Shown: positions 35,302 through 45,248, numbered from the stretch's first letter. The stretch: 64,000 nucleotides of DNA from Haloferax denitrificans ATCC 35960 (GCF_000337795.1 NZ_AOLP01000001.1:248001-312000), one strand, 5' to 3'. A program made the numbers and translations. Notes: generated from the sequence alone by a model not told the origin.

Positions 35302-36543
35302 ATGCCACACGTCGTCACCGTCTTCCTCCGAAACGGCGGCCGCGTCCTCCTCGCCCGCCGGAGCGACGCCGTCGGAACGTATCAGGGTCGCTGGGCCGGC
35401 GTCTCCGGCTACGTCGAGGGCGACCCCGCCGACGCCGAGCGCGACGCCCGGCGCGAACTCGCCGAGGAGGTCGGCGTCCGCGAGGCCGACGCCGACCTCG
35501 TCCGTGCTGGAGAACCCCTCCCCGTTTCCGACGGGGGCCGCGAGTGGACCGTCCACCCGTTCCTGTTCGACGCGGGGAGCCGCGAGGTCGACCCGAACGA
35601 GGAACTCGCCGCGGTCGAGTGGGTCCACCCGACCGCGATTCGAAAGCGCGAGGCGGTCCCCGGACTGTGGGCGGCCTACCGCCGGGTCGCGCCCGCGGTC
35701 GAGACCGTCGCCGCCGACGAGACCCACGGGTCGGCGTGGATTTCGCTCCGGGCGCTGGAGGTCCTGCGCGACGCCGCCGCCGAGGCGGACTCGCGGGACG
35801 CAGTCGCGTCGGTCGCCCGGCGACTCCGCGACGCGCGCCCGAGCATGGCCGCCGTCGAGAACCGCGTCAACCGCGTGATGTCGGAATCGGACTCCGAGCC
35901 CGAATCGGTTCGCCGCCGCGCCGAGGCGGCTATCGACGACGCGGCGGAGGCGGACGACGCGGCGGCGGCCCGCGCCGCCGAACTCGTCGGAGCGCGCGGC
36001 TACGACCGACTCGCAACCCTCTCGCGGTCCGGGACGGTTCTCGCGGCGCTCGAAGCCGCCGAGGCCGCCGACGCCGCCGTCCTCGTCGCCGAGTCCCGAC
36101 CGGGCGGCGAGGGCGTCGGCGTCGCGGAGCGCCTCGCCCGCGACGGGCGAGACGTGACGCTGACCACCGACGCGGCGCTCCCCGGACTCGTCGTGGCTGG
36201 GGAAGCCGCCGCCGTCCTCCTCGGGGCCGACGCGGTGCTCGCGTCCGGCGGCGTCGTCAACAAGGTCGGAAGCCTCCCCGTCGCGCTCGCGGCCGCCCGC
36301 GCCGACGTGCCCGTCTTCGCCGTCTGCGCCCGCGACAAGGTCCGCGGCGACGACCGGTTCGTCGGCGAGGACGCCGGCGCGCTGTACGACGGCGAGGCCG
36401 CGATAGGGACCGCAAATCCGCTTTTCGAGGTCGTTCCCGCGGACCCGCTCTCGGGCGTCGTCACCGAAGACGGCGTGTTGGACGCGGACGAAATCGGTGC
36501 GGTCGCGGCCGAGCACGCCGCGTTGGCGTCGTGGGACGAGTGA
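35302..36543 (+). CDS. NUDIX domain fused to eIF2B-alpha/beta/delta-like domain
   Basis: A 413-residue two-part protein. Residues 1-145 form a NUDIX domain whose box reads GYVEGDPADAERDARRELAE followed by EVG (about residues 38-60). Residues 150-413 match the eIF2B/ribose-1,5-bisphosphate isomerase superfamily: AWISLRALEVLRDAAAEA, ESRPGGEGVGVAERLARDG, LGADAVLASGGVVNKVGSLP and FAVCARDKV. The combination suggests a sugar-phosphate or nucleotide isomerase paired with a nucleotide hydrolase. The exact reaction is unknown. The ATG start is preferred over a TTG nine codons upstream. Confidence 0.88.
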   Translation: MPHVVTVFLRNGGRVLLARRSDAVGTYQGRWAGVSGYVEGDPADAERDARRELAEEVGVREADADLVRAGEPLPVSDGGREWTVHPFLFDAGSREVDPNEELAAVEWVHPTAIRKREAVPGLWAAYRRVAPAVETVAADETHGSAWISLRALEVLRDAAAEADSRDAVASVARRLRDARPSMAAVENRVNRVMSESDSEPESVRRRAEAAIDDAAEADDAAAARAAELVGARGYDRLATLSRSGTVLAALEAAEAADAAVLVAESRPGGEGVGVAERLARDGRDVTLTTDAALPGLVVAGEAAAVLLGADAVLASGGVVNKVGSLPVALAAARADVPVFAVCARDKVRGDDRFVGEDAGALYDGEAAIGTANPLFEVVPADPLSGVVTEDGVLDADEIGAVAAEHAALASWDE

Positions 36544-36778
36544 GTCGGGAGCGTGGGGTTTCGGGGAACCGTCACTCCCGCCGCCCGGCGGGCGAAAAGG
36601 GTGGATTCTTGAGCGTCCGACTCGGACTCCGACTCGGTGGCGATGACGAAGGTTACCCCCACTCAGCCCCTTGTGATGATAGATTTCATCCGAGCCACCA
36701 CTCACTAACACGACGAACCGGTACCGGGATACTCTGTCTGCTAACAGTATTAGAGTAATACGATCGTCTTTAGATAGA

Positions 36779-37246
36779 CTAATCAGAAGAGAACTGTGGT
36801 AACTGAGTCATTTCTGTTTCTACGGATTCCGGAAAATACGTCCGGAGAACAGCATCCATCTCTGGACCAGGATAAAAGAAAGAGACAGGAGGAACGAAAT
36901 CTTCGAATATCTCCGTAGGAGTAATCGGTTTCTGAAGGGGGTAGGTCGTATTAATCTCGATAGCATAACCGGTCTCAGCGCCCTCATAGTAGTCCATGAA
37001 CCGGTCTTGGTCCTCAATGCCGGATTGGTCACCAAATAGTTCCCATAATTCGTCAGGGGAGGCTTCGATTATCCGATTGTAGGTGAAACCACCAATAATC
37101 TGCATCACCGGAGAGGATGCGTACAGATAAATGAAATCGATAGAATTTGCGTCGCTGAAAGTCGTCCGACGAAATTCATATTGTTTCTCGCCAGCCAGAA
37201 TTTTCTCCCCAAACTCTGGCTTAATCGAGAGCAAAGCGTTCATCAA
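36779..37246 (-). CDS. ASCH-domain (PUA-like) protein
   Basis: A 155-residue protein whose first third is an ASCH domain: ALLSIKPEFGEKILAGEKQY then EFRR, including the GxKxxExR signature (G19, K21, E24, R26). The rest continues the PUA-like barrel (YLYASSPVMQIIGGFTYNRI) and ends in a C-terminal extension rich in Pro and Phe. ASCH domains bind RNA or modified nucleosides. The start overlaps the last 26 bases of the upstream PIN-GNAT-ASCH gene, so the two are one operon. It is AT-rich like its partner. An ATG one codon downstream is equally good. Confidence 0.88.
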   Translation of the reverse strand: MMNALLSIKPEFGEKILAGEKQYEFRRTTFSDANSIDFIYLYASSPVMQIIGGFTYNRIIEASPDELWELFGDQSGIEDQDRFMDYYEGAETGYAIEINTTYPLQKPITPTEIFEDFVPPVSFFYPGPEMDAVLRTYFPESVETEMTQLPQFSSD

Positions 37247-38714
37247 TTCCTCCTTCTTGTTTTATATACTTATAGTCTTCTTCACTAATCGACTGAATCG
37301 TCTGTAGAGGGCCAGAAAGTACATTATTCTCGAGTAAACACTCATATGAGACTGGGTTTTTGAGATCAAAATGCCACGAAAATCGAATGACCGTGGTAGG
37401 TGATTTCGCCATATTCTCGATTTCCTGCTCGGAGAATACAGACCGCTTACCTACAAACTTCTGGATTTCGTCTTGGTTAGCAGTACGGAACAGTACATTT
37501 TCGCAGACCCCGATGGACGTGACTTCTCTGTAATCTTTTGATCGGTAGAACAGCAATAGGTCACCGGGAGATATTTTCCTGATATTCGAGTGGGATAAAT
37601 ACGCTTTATGAATTGCATTCCCCTCTGAATTGAATCTTCCCGCAAATTCGTTGAGACCCGGTTGTCGTTTAGAGTATCCCGTAAATAACTTGTTGTGGTA
37701 TTGTGGCTGAATTGGAATGAGGTATTTTCCTATATTTTCTCCATCACAAAAGGAGGGATAGTAGCGGCGTGCAATCTGTGAAGGTTCTAAGCTTGTATCT
37801 GGTGGGGGAGTTAACCGCTTCACGAAGATTGCTTCCCCATCTTTGCGGTTAGATGCATGCTCAAACCCATAGTTTTCGATGAGCCTCACCAGATAATCCT
37901 CATCCTCTTGGATGAAATGTGTAAGATAAACTTGTTCAACCTCATAACCAATTGCCTCACGAATGGCAATAGAAATCAAAAGCTCGCCGAGTTTGGATCC
38001 CCACTGTGCCTCGCTAACTTTCAAAGTAGATATTTTAAGCCGTTTCTCCCGCCCAAGTGATGGAGTGGTGCCTATGTTTTCAACCTCTTCTGGTTTAAGA
38101 ATCAACACCGCACCAAGTTGGCCATCTTCTGTATAATTAACCCAGGCAGGACGTTCAGACTTTGATTTTGCCCATTCAATGAACTCATATTCTTCTTTTA
38201 ATGAATCAAAGATAGGATCATTGAGGTCCAAGTCACCGAAAGTAGTCCTACGAATAGATGCCGGACCGCGAATCGCTGGGCGGTCTGGTTCAAAGTAATC
38301 TCTTCCCTCTTTAATAGTGAATACGCGGTCTTCAATACTCAGATCAAGAGCTTTTTTATGCATTCCACGATCCTCAGTAATCAAGAAATCAACAGCATCG
38401 GTAAAGACCGCGTACAACAGCATATTATCCACCCGGTTGTTGCCCGATGATTTTGGGATATGTCTCCGGAACTCCGACTCACCATCACTCGGTGTAGGAG
38501 GATACGCTAATTCAACATATGTCTCAATACGAGACTCGTTCCTTTCTCTTCGTTTCCTGTTGGGATCCTTGCGGATCTCCTTAACGGAGAACGGATGTAT
38601 CTTAATTGTGTGTCCGCTCTTCTTCAATGATTGCTCTAACTTACGCAGGGGCTTCGGAACAATTTCATCATCTTCTCGATGAATGAATATATTTGTATCA
38701 ATTAGAATTTGCAT
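37221..38714 (-). CDS. PIN nuclease-GNAT-like-ASCH-like multidomain protein
   Basis: A 497-residue protein with no full-length match that I recognise. Residues 1-140 are a PIN domain with all four acids: D6 (LIDTNIFIH), E46, D96 (VDNMLLYAV) and D115 (LITEDRG). Residues about 165-300 look like a GNAT acetyltransferase, with a QWGSKLGELLISIAIREA acetyl-CoA-loop-like segment and a C-terminal ENYGFEHAS. Residues about 330-490 resemble the neighbour's ASCH domain (YLIPIQPQYHNKLFTG, then SPGDLLLFYRSKDYREV). A toxin-like or RNA-directed nuclease is plausible. It is strongly AT-rich. Confidence 0.8.
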   Translation of the reverse strand: MQILIDTNIFIHREDDEIVPKPLRKLEQSLKKSGHTIKIHPFSVKEIRKDPNRKRRERNESRIETYVELAYPPTPSDGESEFRRHIPKSSGNNRVDNMLLYAVFTDAVDFLITEDRGMHKKALDLSIEDRVFTIKEGRDYFEPDRPAIRGPASIRRTTFGDLDLNDPIFDSLKEEYEFIEWAKSKSERPAWVNYTEDGQLGAVLILKPEEVENIGTTPSLGREKRLKISTLKVSEAQWGSKLGELLISIAIREAIGYEVEQVYLTHFIQEDEDYLVRLIENYGFEHASNRKDGEAIFVKRLTPPPDTSLEPSQIARRYYPSFCDGENIGKYLIPIQPQYHNKLFTGYSKRQPGLNEFAGRFNSEGNAIHKAYLSHSNIRKISPGDLLLFYRSKDYREVTSIGVCENVLFRTANQDEIQKFVGKRSVFSEQEIENMAKSPTTVIRFSWHFDLKNPVSYECLLENNVLSGPLQTIQSISEEDYKYIKQEGGIDERFALD

Positions 38715-38946
38715 ATCTGATGACCCTCGAGTATACTACAATTGAGACACATATTACTACTTAGTATTTTGTTTCTCACGTCTAGATGTCGGATTTAGTT
38801 ATGGATACTTTCGTTAATTAGACTTGACCCCTGTTCACATCCATAATAAGTACGGATCTCATATAGAGCGTCAAGAGCGCTACAACGAAGCATCGAACAC
38901 CCGGAATCAAGCTAGCTATTTCCCGTCAAACGACCAATAGAGAGGT

Positions 38947-39717
38947 ATGTACCGCCGCACGTTTCTCGGAGTCGCGAGCGCGGCGGCCGCCGGACTCGCG
39001 GGCTGTACCGAGGGGGGCGTGCGGCCGCCGAAGGCCGGGTTCCCCGCGCCGGGGAACCCCGACCCGGTCGTCGCGCAGGGCTTCCCGAAGACGGTGTGTG
39101 GCGCGCCGCCGAACCCCGTCGACGGCGTCCGCGCCATCGTCGACCCCGCGGTCGCTTCCGGGTGGGCGGGCCGGCGAGTCGACGCGAAGTACCGCTTCGG
39201 CGACGACCCCGAACCCGGACTGTACGACGGGTCGTTCGTCGTCGGCGTCGAGCGCGGCGGGGCGGCCCGCGCGTACCCGCTTTCGGTGCTCTGGTGGCAC
39301 GAGGTCGTCAACGACAGCCTCGGCGGCGACCCGCTTTTCGTGTCGTACTGTCCGATGTGCCAGTCCGGCCTCGTGGCCGAGCGGGTCGTCGACGGCGCGC
39401 CGACGACGTTCCTCGTCTCGGGGCAACTGTGGCAACCGCCGGCGACCCGCGGCTTCACGAGCGCCGCCGAGGGGCGGGTGTTCGGCGCGTCGGTCCTGAC
39501 CGGCGACGCCGAACTCCGAAACGCCGCGAACCTCGTGCTCTACGACGAGGCGACCGGAAGCTACTGGAGCCAACTGCTGGCGACGGGTATCTGTGGCCCG
39601 CAGTCCGGCGAGGAACTGGCGGTGCTCCCGTCGTCGGTGACGACGTGGGCCGAGTGGCGCGCCGACCACCCCGATACCGACGTGCTCCTCCCGCCGCCGT
39701 GGTCGGAGACGACGTAG
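38947..39717 (+). CDS. DUF3179 Tat-exported lipoprotein
   Basis: A 256-residue DUF3179 protein. The N-terminus MYRRTFLGVASAAAAGLAGC has a twin-arginine motif and a lipobox with Cys20, so it is probably exported folded through Tat and lipid-anchored. The DUF3179 core is visible as ARAYPLSVLWWHEVVNDSLG, then VSYCPMCQSG with CxxC, and RVFGASVLTG. The pair of cysteines suggests metal or redox chemistry, but the activity is unknown. It is the first core-like gene after the AT-rich island. Confidence 0.9.
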   Translation: MYRRTFLGVASAAAAGLAGCTEGGVRPPKAGFPAPGNPDPVVAQGFPKTVCGAPPNPVDGVRAIVDPAVASGWAGRRVDAKYRFGDDPEPGLYDGSFVVGVERGGAARAYPLSVLWWHEVVNDSLGGDPLFVSYCPMCQSGLVAERVVDGAPTTFLVSGQLWQPPATRGFTSAAEGRVFGASVLTGDAELRNAANLVLYDEATGSYWSQLLATGICGPQSGEELAVLPSSVTTWAEWRADHPDTDVLLPPPWSETT

Positions 39718-40728
<1,011 letters not shown>

Positions 40729-40764
40729 GGGTCGACACGGAACACAGCACCGGCCGCGCGGCGC

Positions 40765-41382
40765 TCAGAGGAACTTGAACAGGTCGTCGCGGCCCTGCTC
40801 GTGGAGGTGCGACCGCAGGGCCTCTTCGAGGGCCGAGATGTCGCCGCGCTTGGCCGTGATGGGCGCGATGACGTTCCGCCACTGCTTCCACGGCGGGAAC
40901 AGCCCGAGGCGGTCACAGAGGTCGTTCAGGCGCTCGTCGCGGTCGTCGACCTTGTCCATCTTGTTGACCGCGACCACGGTCGGGATGTCGAGTTCGTCGA
41001 GGAAGAAGAACATCTCCACGTCGTGGGGGATGGAGTCCTCGGTGGTGTGGCGGTCGATGATGTCGATGACGCTTTTTCCGTCGACGACGAGGACCGCCGC
41101 GAGGATGTCGTCGGCGTGTTCCTCGATGTACTGGACGACGTCGGTCTTGATGGCCTCGCGGGTGTCGCGGTCGACGCCGGACATGAAGCCGAACCCGGGG
41201 AGGTCGGTAAACATGAACTTCTCCGCGTTCCAGTCGAAGTGGTTGGGCTTGCGGGTGACGCCGGGCTTCTTGCCCGTCGTGAACTTGCTGTGACCCGTCA
41301 GCTCTCGCATCAGCGTCGACTTCCCCACGTTCGACCGCCCGACGAGGACGATTTCGTCGCGGTCCGGTCGGTCTTCGAACAT
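40765..41382 (-). CDS. engB: EngB-type GTP-binding protein
   Basis: A 205-residue TRAFAC GTPase of the EngB/YihA type, associated in bacteria with large-subunit assembly. G1 is [12 protein letters not shown]3 is DLPGFGF and G4 is NKMDKVDD. The archaeal form has a few extra residues around [10 protein letters not shown]. Its role in archaea is presumed to be similar. It is a single gene converging on the hydroxyacid dehydrogenase. Confidence 0.92.
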   Translation of the reverse strand: MFEDRPDRDEIVLVGRSNVGKSTLMRELTGHSKFTTGKKPGVTRKPNHFDWNAEKFMFTDLPGFGFMSGVDRDTREAIKTDVVQYIEEHADDILAAVLVVDGKSVIDIIDRHTTEDSIPHDVEMFFFLDELDIPTVVAVNKMDKVDDRDERLNDLCDRLGLFPPWKQWRNVIAPITAKRGDISALEEALRSHLHEQGRDDLFKFL

Positions 41383-41519
41383 ACCGGTGGTTCGCCACCG
41401 CGACGGATAAGGTGGGCGGAACGGACTCGACGCTGGCGGCGTCGGTCGCGAAAAATCACGTCTCCGGGCGAGCCGCCCCCACGACGACTCGCCGACGACG
41501 CGTGAATGAAGCGGCCGCG

Positions 41520-41852
41520 TCAGTCACAGCCGCCGGCCGATAGCTCGCCCGCGTCCTCGTCGAGAAATCGCAACAGCGGCTCGATTTCGTCGAATCGAGG
41601 GCCGCACGCGACGGAACCGCGACGACGGTTCCACTCGACGAAGCCCGCGTCGGCGAGTTTCGGCAGATGAACGTGGAACAGTTCCACCTTCAGTCGGTCG
41701 CGGTCGCGGCCGCCACCACCGGCCGCGTCCCGCGTTGCCGCGTCGAGGCGCGCGCGTCGCCGTCGGCGCAGGCCCATCAGCAACCGTCGCCGATGGACGT
41801 TTCCGAGAGCGTCGAACGCCTCGTCGAGGCGGGGGGGCGCCGCGGCTACCAT
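41520..41852 (-). CDS. Small winged-helix regulator (DUF7344-like)
   Basis: A 110-residue HTH protein starting [20 protein letters not shown], the usual lead-in of haloarchaeal ArsR-like DUF7344 regulators. It continues with a basic helix, [20 protein letters not shown] for the recognition region, and a wing. It probably acts as a dimeric DNA-binding protein; the effector and target are unknown. The start is chosen at the conserved segment; a longer frame runs 34 codons further without conserved sequence. It is divergent from the HTH-10 gene across 479 bases. Confidence 0.8.
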   Translation of the reverse strand: MVAAAPPRLDEAFDALGNVHRRRLLMGLRRRRRARLDAATRDAAGGGGRDRDRLKVELFHVHLPKLADAGFVEWNRRRGSVACGPRFDEIEPLLRFLDEDAGELSAGGCD

Positions 41853-42331
41853 CAGCGCAACCCCCGTCGGGTCCCAACGGGCGTCGCGCGACGGGCGCGA
41901 GACGCCGAGGTAACGCGTCTCCCGCGAGTCGCCGAACGGTCGCGCTCCGGGCACCCGGCGAGCACCACCCGATACCGGTACCGTCGAGAGCGCGACCAGT
42001 CAATCACACGTCCGCACGCCTCTGCGCCGTCGCGGCGCGTCTGGACGGCGTACGGCTGTCGATGTCTGTGTGTGTTCACAACTACGTCCCCCGAGAGTGC
42101 ATAGCTAGCAAGTCAGCATTCTTTTTCTGCTTTCACAGTCCGGTCATTGAAATAGTGCATCCGGAAGCCGACGTTACATGTCATGAACCGAATCTGGTCA
42201 CGAACGGGTTCTATCGGCCGAAATGCTAGCGGAAGGGGGTGAATTCCGGCGTTCGAGCGCCGTTTTCGGTCGCTCATGGAACTCGACTGACACGGGAGTT
42301 CAATACGGCGGCCGCTGAAAGACAGCCAGTA
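41853..42331. other. 479-base divergent region between two regulator genes
   Basis: The longest gene-free stretch here. The half near 42080-42240 is clearly more AT-rich than its surroundings. It must contain promoters for both the DUF7344-like gene and the HTH-10 gene. A weak TTCAATAC element (about 42299-42306) lies near 29 bases before the HTH-10 start. No frame with convincing protein features is seen. A non-coding RNA cannot be excluded. Confidence 0.5.
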
Positions 42332-42994
42332 ATGGCCGTAGTCGTCGAGTTGACCATCGACTCAGAGAGCTTCGACCTCGGGAGGGTCACCGCCGTCTCG
42401 AACGGCATCCACATCGAGCTAGAGCGCGTCGTCCCGACCGGCGGCGAGGTCATGCCGTTCTTCTGGGCGCACGGCACCGACTTCGAGGCGTTCGAGCGCG
42501 CCGTCCGGCACAACCGCATCGTCGACGACCTGACGGCGGTGGCCCGCATCGAAGACCGGGTGCTGTACAAAGTCAACTGGGGTGGGACCACGTCGAGTCT
42601 GACTCGGATACTCACCGACAGCGAGGCGACGATTCTCGAAGCCCACGGCAACGACCCGTGGCTGTTCCGCCTCCGGTTCAACGACCACACCGGGTTGACC
42701 GAGTTCCACAACCGCTGTCAGGACGAGGAGATCGAGTTCCACGTCGAGCGCATCTACACCCTCGCGGAGGGCGAACCGGGCGTCTACAACTTCGACATCA
42801 CCAACGAACAACAGGAGGCGCTTGTCACCGCCGTCTCTGAGGGCTACTTCAAGGTCCCCCGTCAGACCACGCTCAACGAGGTGGCCGACCGACTCGGAAT
42901 CAGCCCGCAGGCCGCCTCCGAGCGCGTCCGCCGCGGGGCCGACACCGTCCTGCGGAAAGTGCTGTTGTCGCAGTCGGCGTCCGACTTCTCGTAG
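42332..42994 (+). CDS. HTH-10 (bacterio-opsin-activator type) regulator
   Basis: A 220-residue regulator. The N-terminal Bat-type sensor region begins MAVVVELTIDSESFDLGR and includes VEFHVERIYTL-like strands. The C-terminal HTH-10 has ITNEQQEALVTAVSEGYFKV and LNEVADRLGISPQAASERVR. This is the single-module form of the large Bat-type protein at 14.1-17.3 kb. The start is placed at the conserved opening; a longer frame from 42239 has no conserved extension. Its regulated genes are unknown. The nearest downstream gene is the MTHFS-like gene, 85 bases away. Confidence 0.88.
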   Translation: MAVVVELTIDSESFDLGRVTAVSNGIHIELERVVPTGGEVMPFFWAHGTDFEAFERAVRHNRIVDDLTAVARIEDRVLYKVNWGGTTSSLTRILTDSEATILEAHGNDPWLFRLRFNDHTGLTEFHNRCQDEEIEFHVERIYTLAEGEPGVYNFDITNEQQEALVTAVSEGYFKVPRQTTLNEVADRLGISPQAASERVRRGADTVLRKVLLSQSASDFS

Positions 42995-43079
42995 CCGGGG
43001 ACTGCGCGCGACGACGGGAACCGCTCGCGGCCCGAGCGGGGGAGCTATTGGCCCGGCGCGAGTACGCGACGGCGACGCG

Positions 43080-43811
43080 ATGGACAAAGCGACGCTCCGA
43101 ACGACGGTGTGGGACGACCTCGAATCGTCGGGCGCGGCCCGGTTTCCCTTCCCGCCGCACGGCCGCATCCCGAACTTCGCCGACGCGACGGCGGCCGCCG
43201 AGCGACTGGCGGCGACGCCCGAGTGGGCCGCCGCCGACGCGGTGAAAGCCAACCCGGACGCCCCGCAACTCCCCGTCAGGCGGCGGGCGCTCCGCGAGGG
43301 GAAGACCGTCTACATGGCCGTCCCGCGGCTCCGCGACGAGGAGTGTTTCTACGAACTCGACCCCGCGCGCATCGACGACGACGACCTCGACAGCGCGCCG
43401 ACCGTCTCGCACGTCGAGACCTACGCCGACAAAGTCGGCCCCGACGCCCTCCCGCCCATCGACCTCGTCGTCTCGGGGTCGGTCGCCGTCTCCGAGGCGG
43501 GCGCTCGCGTCGGCAAGGGCGAGGGCTTCAGCGACCTCGAATACGCGGTGTTGCGGGGGCTGGGGGCCGTCTCCGCGGAGACGACCGTGGCGACGACGGT
43601 CCACGAGCGACAGGTCCGCGACGACCTGCCCGAGCCGGACGCCCACGACGTGCCGATGGACCTCGTCGTCACCCCCGAACGGCTGGTCCGAACCGAGACC
43701 CCGTACCCCCGGCCTGAGGGTATCGACTGGGACGCGCTCCCCGACGAGCGCCTCGACGAGATGCCCGTCCTCCGGCGGTTGCACGACGCGTCCGACGAGT
43801 CGGGCGAGTAG
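43080..43811 (+). CDS. 5-formyltetrahydrofolate cyclo-ligase-like protein
   Basis: A 243-residue MTHFS-fold protein. Typical pieces are IPNFADATAAAERL, VKANPDAPQLPVRRRALREG, KTVYMAVPRL, IDLVVSGSVAVSEAGARVGKG and EGFSDLEYAV. The basic KANPD...PVRR segment and the GKGEGFSDLE loop correspond to the nucleotide and folate sites. The haloarchaeal form is more like the MTHFSD-type archaeal branch than classical bacterial MTHFS, so the substrate is uncertain. It lies 42 bases before the DUF389 gene on the same strand. Confidence 0.85.
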   Translation: MDKATLRTTVWDDLESSGAARFPFPPHGRIPNFADATAAAERLAATPEWAAADAVKANPDAPQLPVRRRALREGKTVYMAVPRLRDEECFYELDPARIDDDDLDSAPTVSHVETYADKVGPDALPPIDLVVSGSVAVSEAGARVGKGEGFSDLEYAVLRGLGAVSAETTVATTVHERQVRDDLPEPDAHDVPMDLVVTPERLVRTETPYPRPEGIDWDALPDERLDEMPVLRRLHDASDESGE

Positions 43812-43853
43812 CCGAGCCCCTGCTTATTTCACCGCCCGGACCGACGTGAGGCC

Positions 43854-45158
43854 GTGCGACTCGTACAGGTGTTGGTGCCGACCGGCAAGCGCGAGGCCGT
43901 CCTGCGGACGCTCGACGAGGAGGGCGTGGACTACGCCGTCTCCGAGGAGACCTCCGGGCGCGGCTTCGTCGCCGTCGTCACCTTCCCGGTCCCGAAGGAG
44001 GCCGTCGAACCGGTGTTGGCGCGGCTCCGCGAGGCGGGCGTCGAGCGCGACGCCTACACCGTCGTCGTCGCCGCCGAGACCGTCGCGTCCAAGCGGTTCG
44101 ACCAACTGCGCGAGCAGTACGAGGAAGACGACGAGAACGGCGACCGCATCGCCCGCGAGGAGCTGGCCTCGAAGGCCGCCGACCTCGCGCCGTCGGTGCC
44201 GACGTACGTGCTCATGACGGTCATCTCGGCGCTCGTCGCCACCGCGGGCCTGCTTCTCGACTCGCCGGCCGTGGTCGTCGGCTCGATGGTCATCGCCCCG
44301 CTCGTCGGCCCCGCGATGTCCGCGAGCGTCGGCACCGTCGTCGACGACGACGAGATGTTCGCCCGCGGGGTGCGCCTGCAGGCGCTCGGCGGCCTCCTCG
44401 CGGTCGGCGCGGCCGCCGTCTTCGCCTTCCTGCTCAGGCAGACCGGGGCGGTCCCGCTGTCGCCCGCGGAGGTGCTGTCGATTCCCGAGGTTGACGAGCG
44501 CCTCGCGCCCGACGTGCTGTCGCTCGTCATCGCGCTCGGCGCGGGGGCGGCGGGGGCGATTTCGCTCTCCTCGGGCGTCTCGACCGCGCTCGTCGGCGTC
44601 ATGATAGCCGCCGCGTTGGTCCCGCCGACCGCCGTCGTCGGCATCGGCATCGCGTGGGGCGCGCCCGAGGCCGTCGTCGGCTCGGCCATCCTCGTCCTCG
44701 TCAACATCCTCTCCGTCAACTTCGTCGCCATCGGCGTCCTCTGGCGACAGGGCTACCGACCCGAGCGCTGGATTCGCCGCGACGAGGCCCGCCGGGCCGC
44801 CTTCTTCCGCATCGCCGTCATCGGGGTCGGACTGCTCGTGCTCTCGTCGTTCCTCGGCGCGGTCACCTACACGACCTACCGGAACGCCGACTTCCAGACC
44901 GACGCGCGCGACGCCGTCGAAGACGCGCTGTCGGACACCGACGCGCGACTGCTGTCGATGGAACTGCAGTACGACAGCGGCCCGCTCCAGGAGCCGGAGG
45001 GTATCGTCGTGACCGTCGGCTACGACCCGGCGTCGGACCCCCCGGTGGTCGAACGCGAACTCACGAGGCGGGTGAACGCCGTCGCCCCCGAACCGCTGTC
45101 GCCGTGGGGGGCGAGCGAAATCGACGTGCAGGTGCGCTACGTCGCCGTCGTGGAGTAG
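43854..45158 (+). CDS. DUF389 (TIGR00341-type) membrane protein
   Basis: A 434-residue protein starting at GTG. The N-terminal cytoplasmic domain (about residues 1-95, RLVQVLVPTGKREAVLRTL) is ACT-like. The DUF389 membrane part follows, with about six helices and the signature SPAVVVGSMVIAPLVGPAMS. The C-terminus is a beta-rich tail of about 90 residues (DARLLSMELQYDSG). Function is unknown across bacteria and archaea. It may be co-transcribed with the MTHFS-like gene upstream. Confidence 0.88.
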   Translation: MRLVQVLVPTGKREAVLRTLDEEGVDYAVSEETSGRGFVAVVTFPVPKEAVEPVLARLREAGVERDAYTVVVAAETVASKRFDQLREQYEEDDENGDRIAREELASKAADLAPSVPTYVLMTVISALVATAGLLLDSPAVVVGSMVIAPLVGPAMSASVGTVVDDDEMFARGVRLQALGGLLAVGAAAVFAFLLRQTGAVPLSPAEVLSIPEVDERLAPDVLSLVIALGAGAAGAISLSSGVSTALVGVMIAAALVPPTAVVGIGIAWGAPEAVVGSAILVLVNILSVNFVAIGVLWRQGYRPERWIRRDEARRAAFFRIAVIGVGLLVLSSFLGAVTYTTYRNADFQTDARDAVEDALSDTDARLLSMELQYDSGPLQEPEGIVVTVGYDPASDPPVVERELTRRVNAVAPEPLSPWGASEIDVQVRYVAVVE

Positions 45159-45248
45159 CGCGGCGACGATTCTGTCACCCGTTTCGAAGGCTACAGTCGC
45201 TCTTTGTCTCTAGCGCGGCTTGAATAGCTGAACCCGCGTATGCTGGGT

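Larger units (their letters stand above)
36549..38946. mobile_element. AT-rich accessory island with PIN-GNAT-ASCH and ASCH genes
   Basis: Base composition changes sharply here. Hand counts give 25 G/C of 60 at 37861-37920 against 45 of 60 at 35461-35520. Codons such as ATA, AGA and TTA, rare in neighbouring genes, are common. Two overlapping minus-strand genes fill it, with AT-rich flanks of about 230 bases each side. Core genes flank both sides. I find no integrase, transposase, tRNA or flanking direct repeat, so acquisition is inferred from composition only and the edges are approximate. Confidence 0.7.

Noticed and set aside
38317-38682. 121-codon plus-strand frame in the island
   Set aside because: It is antisense to the PIN domain, whose catalytic acids are clear on the other strand.
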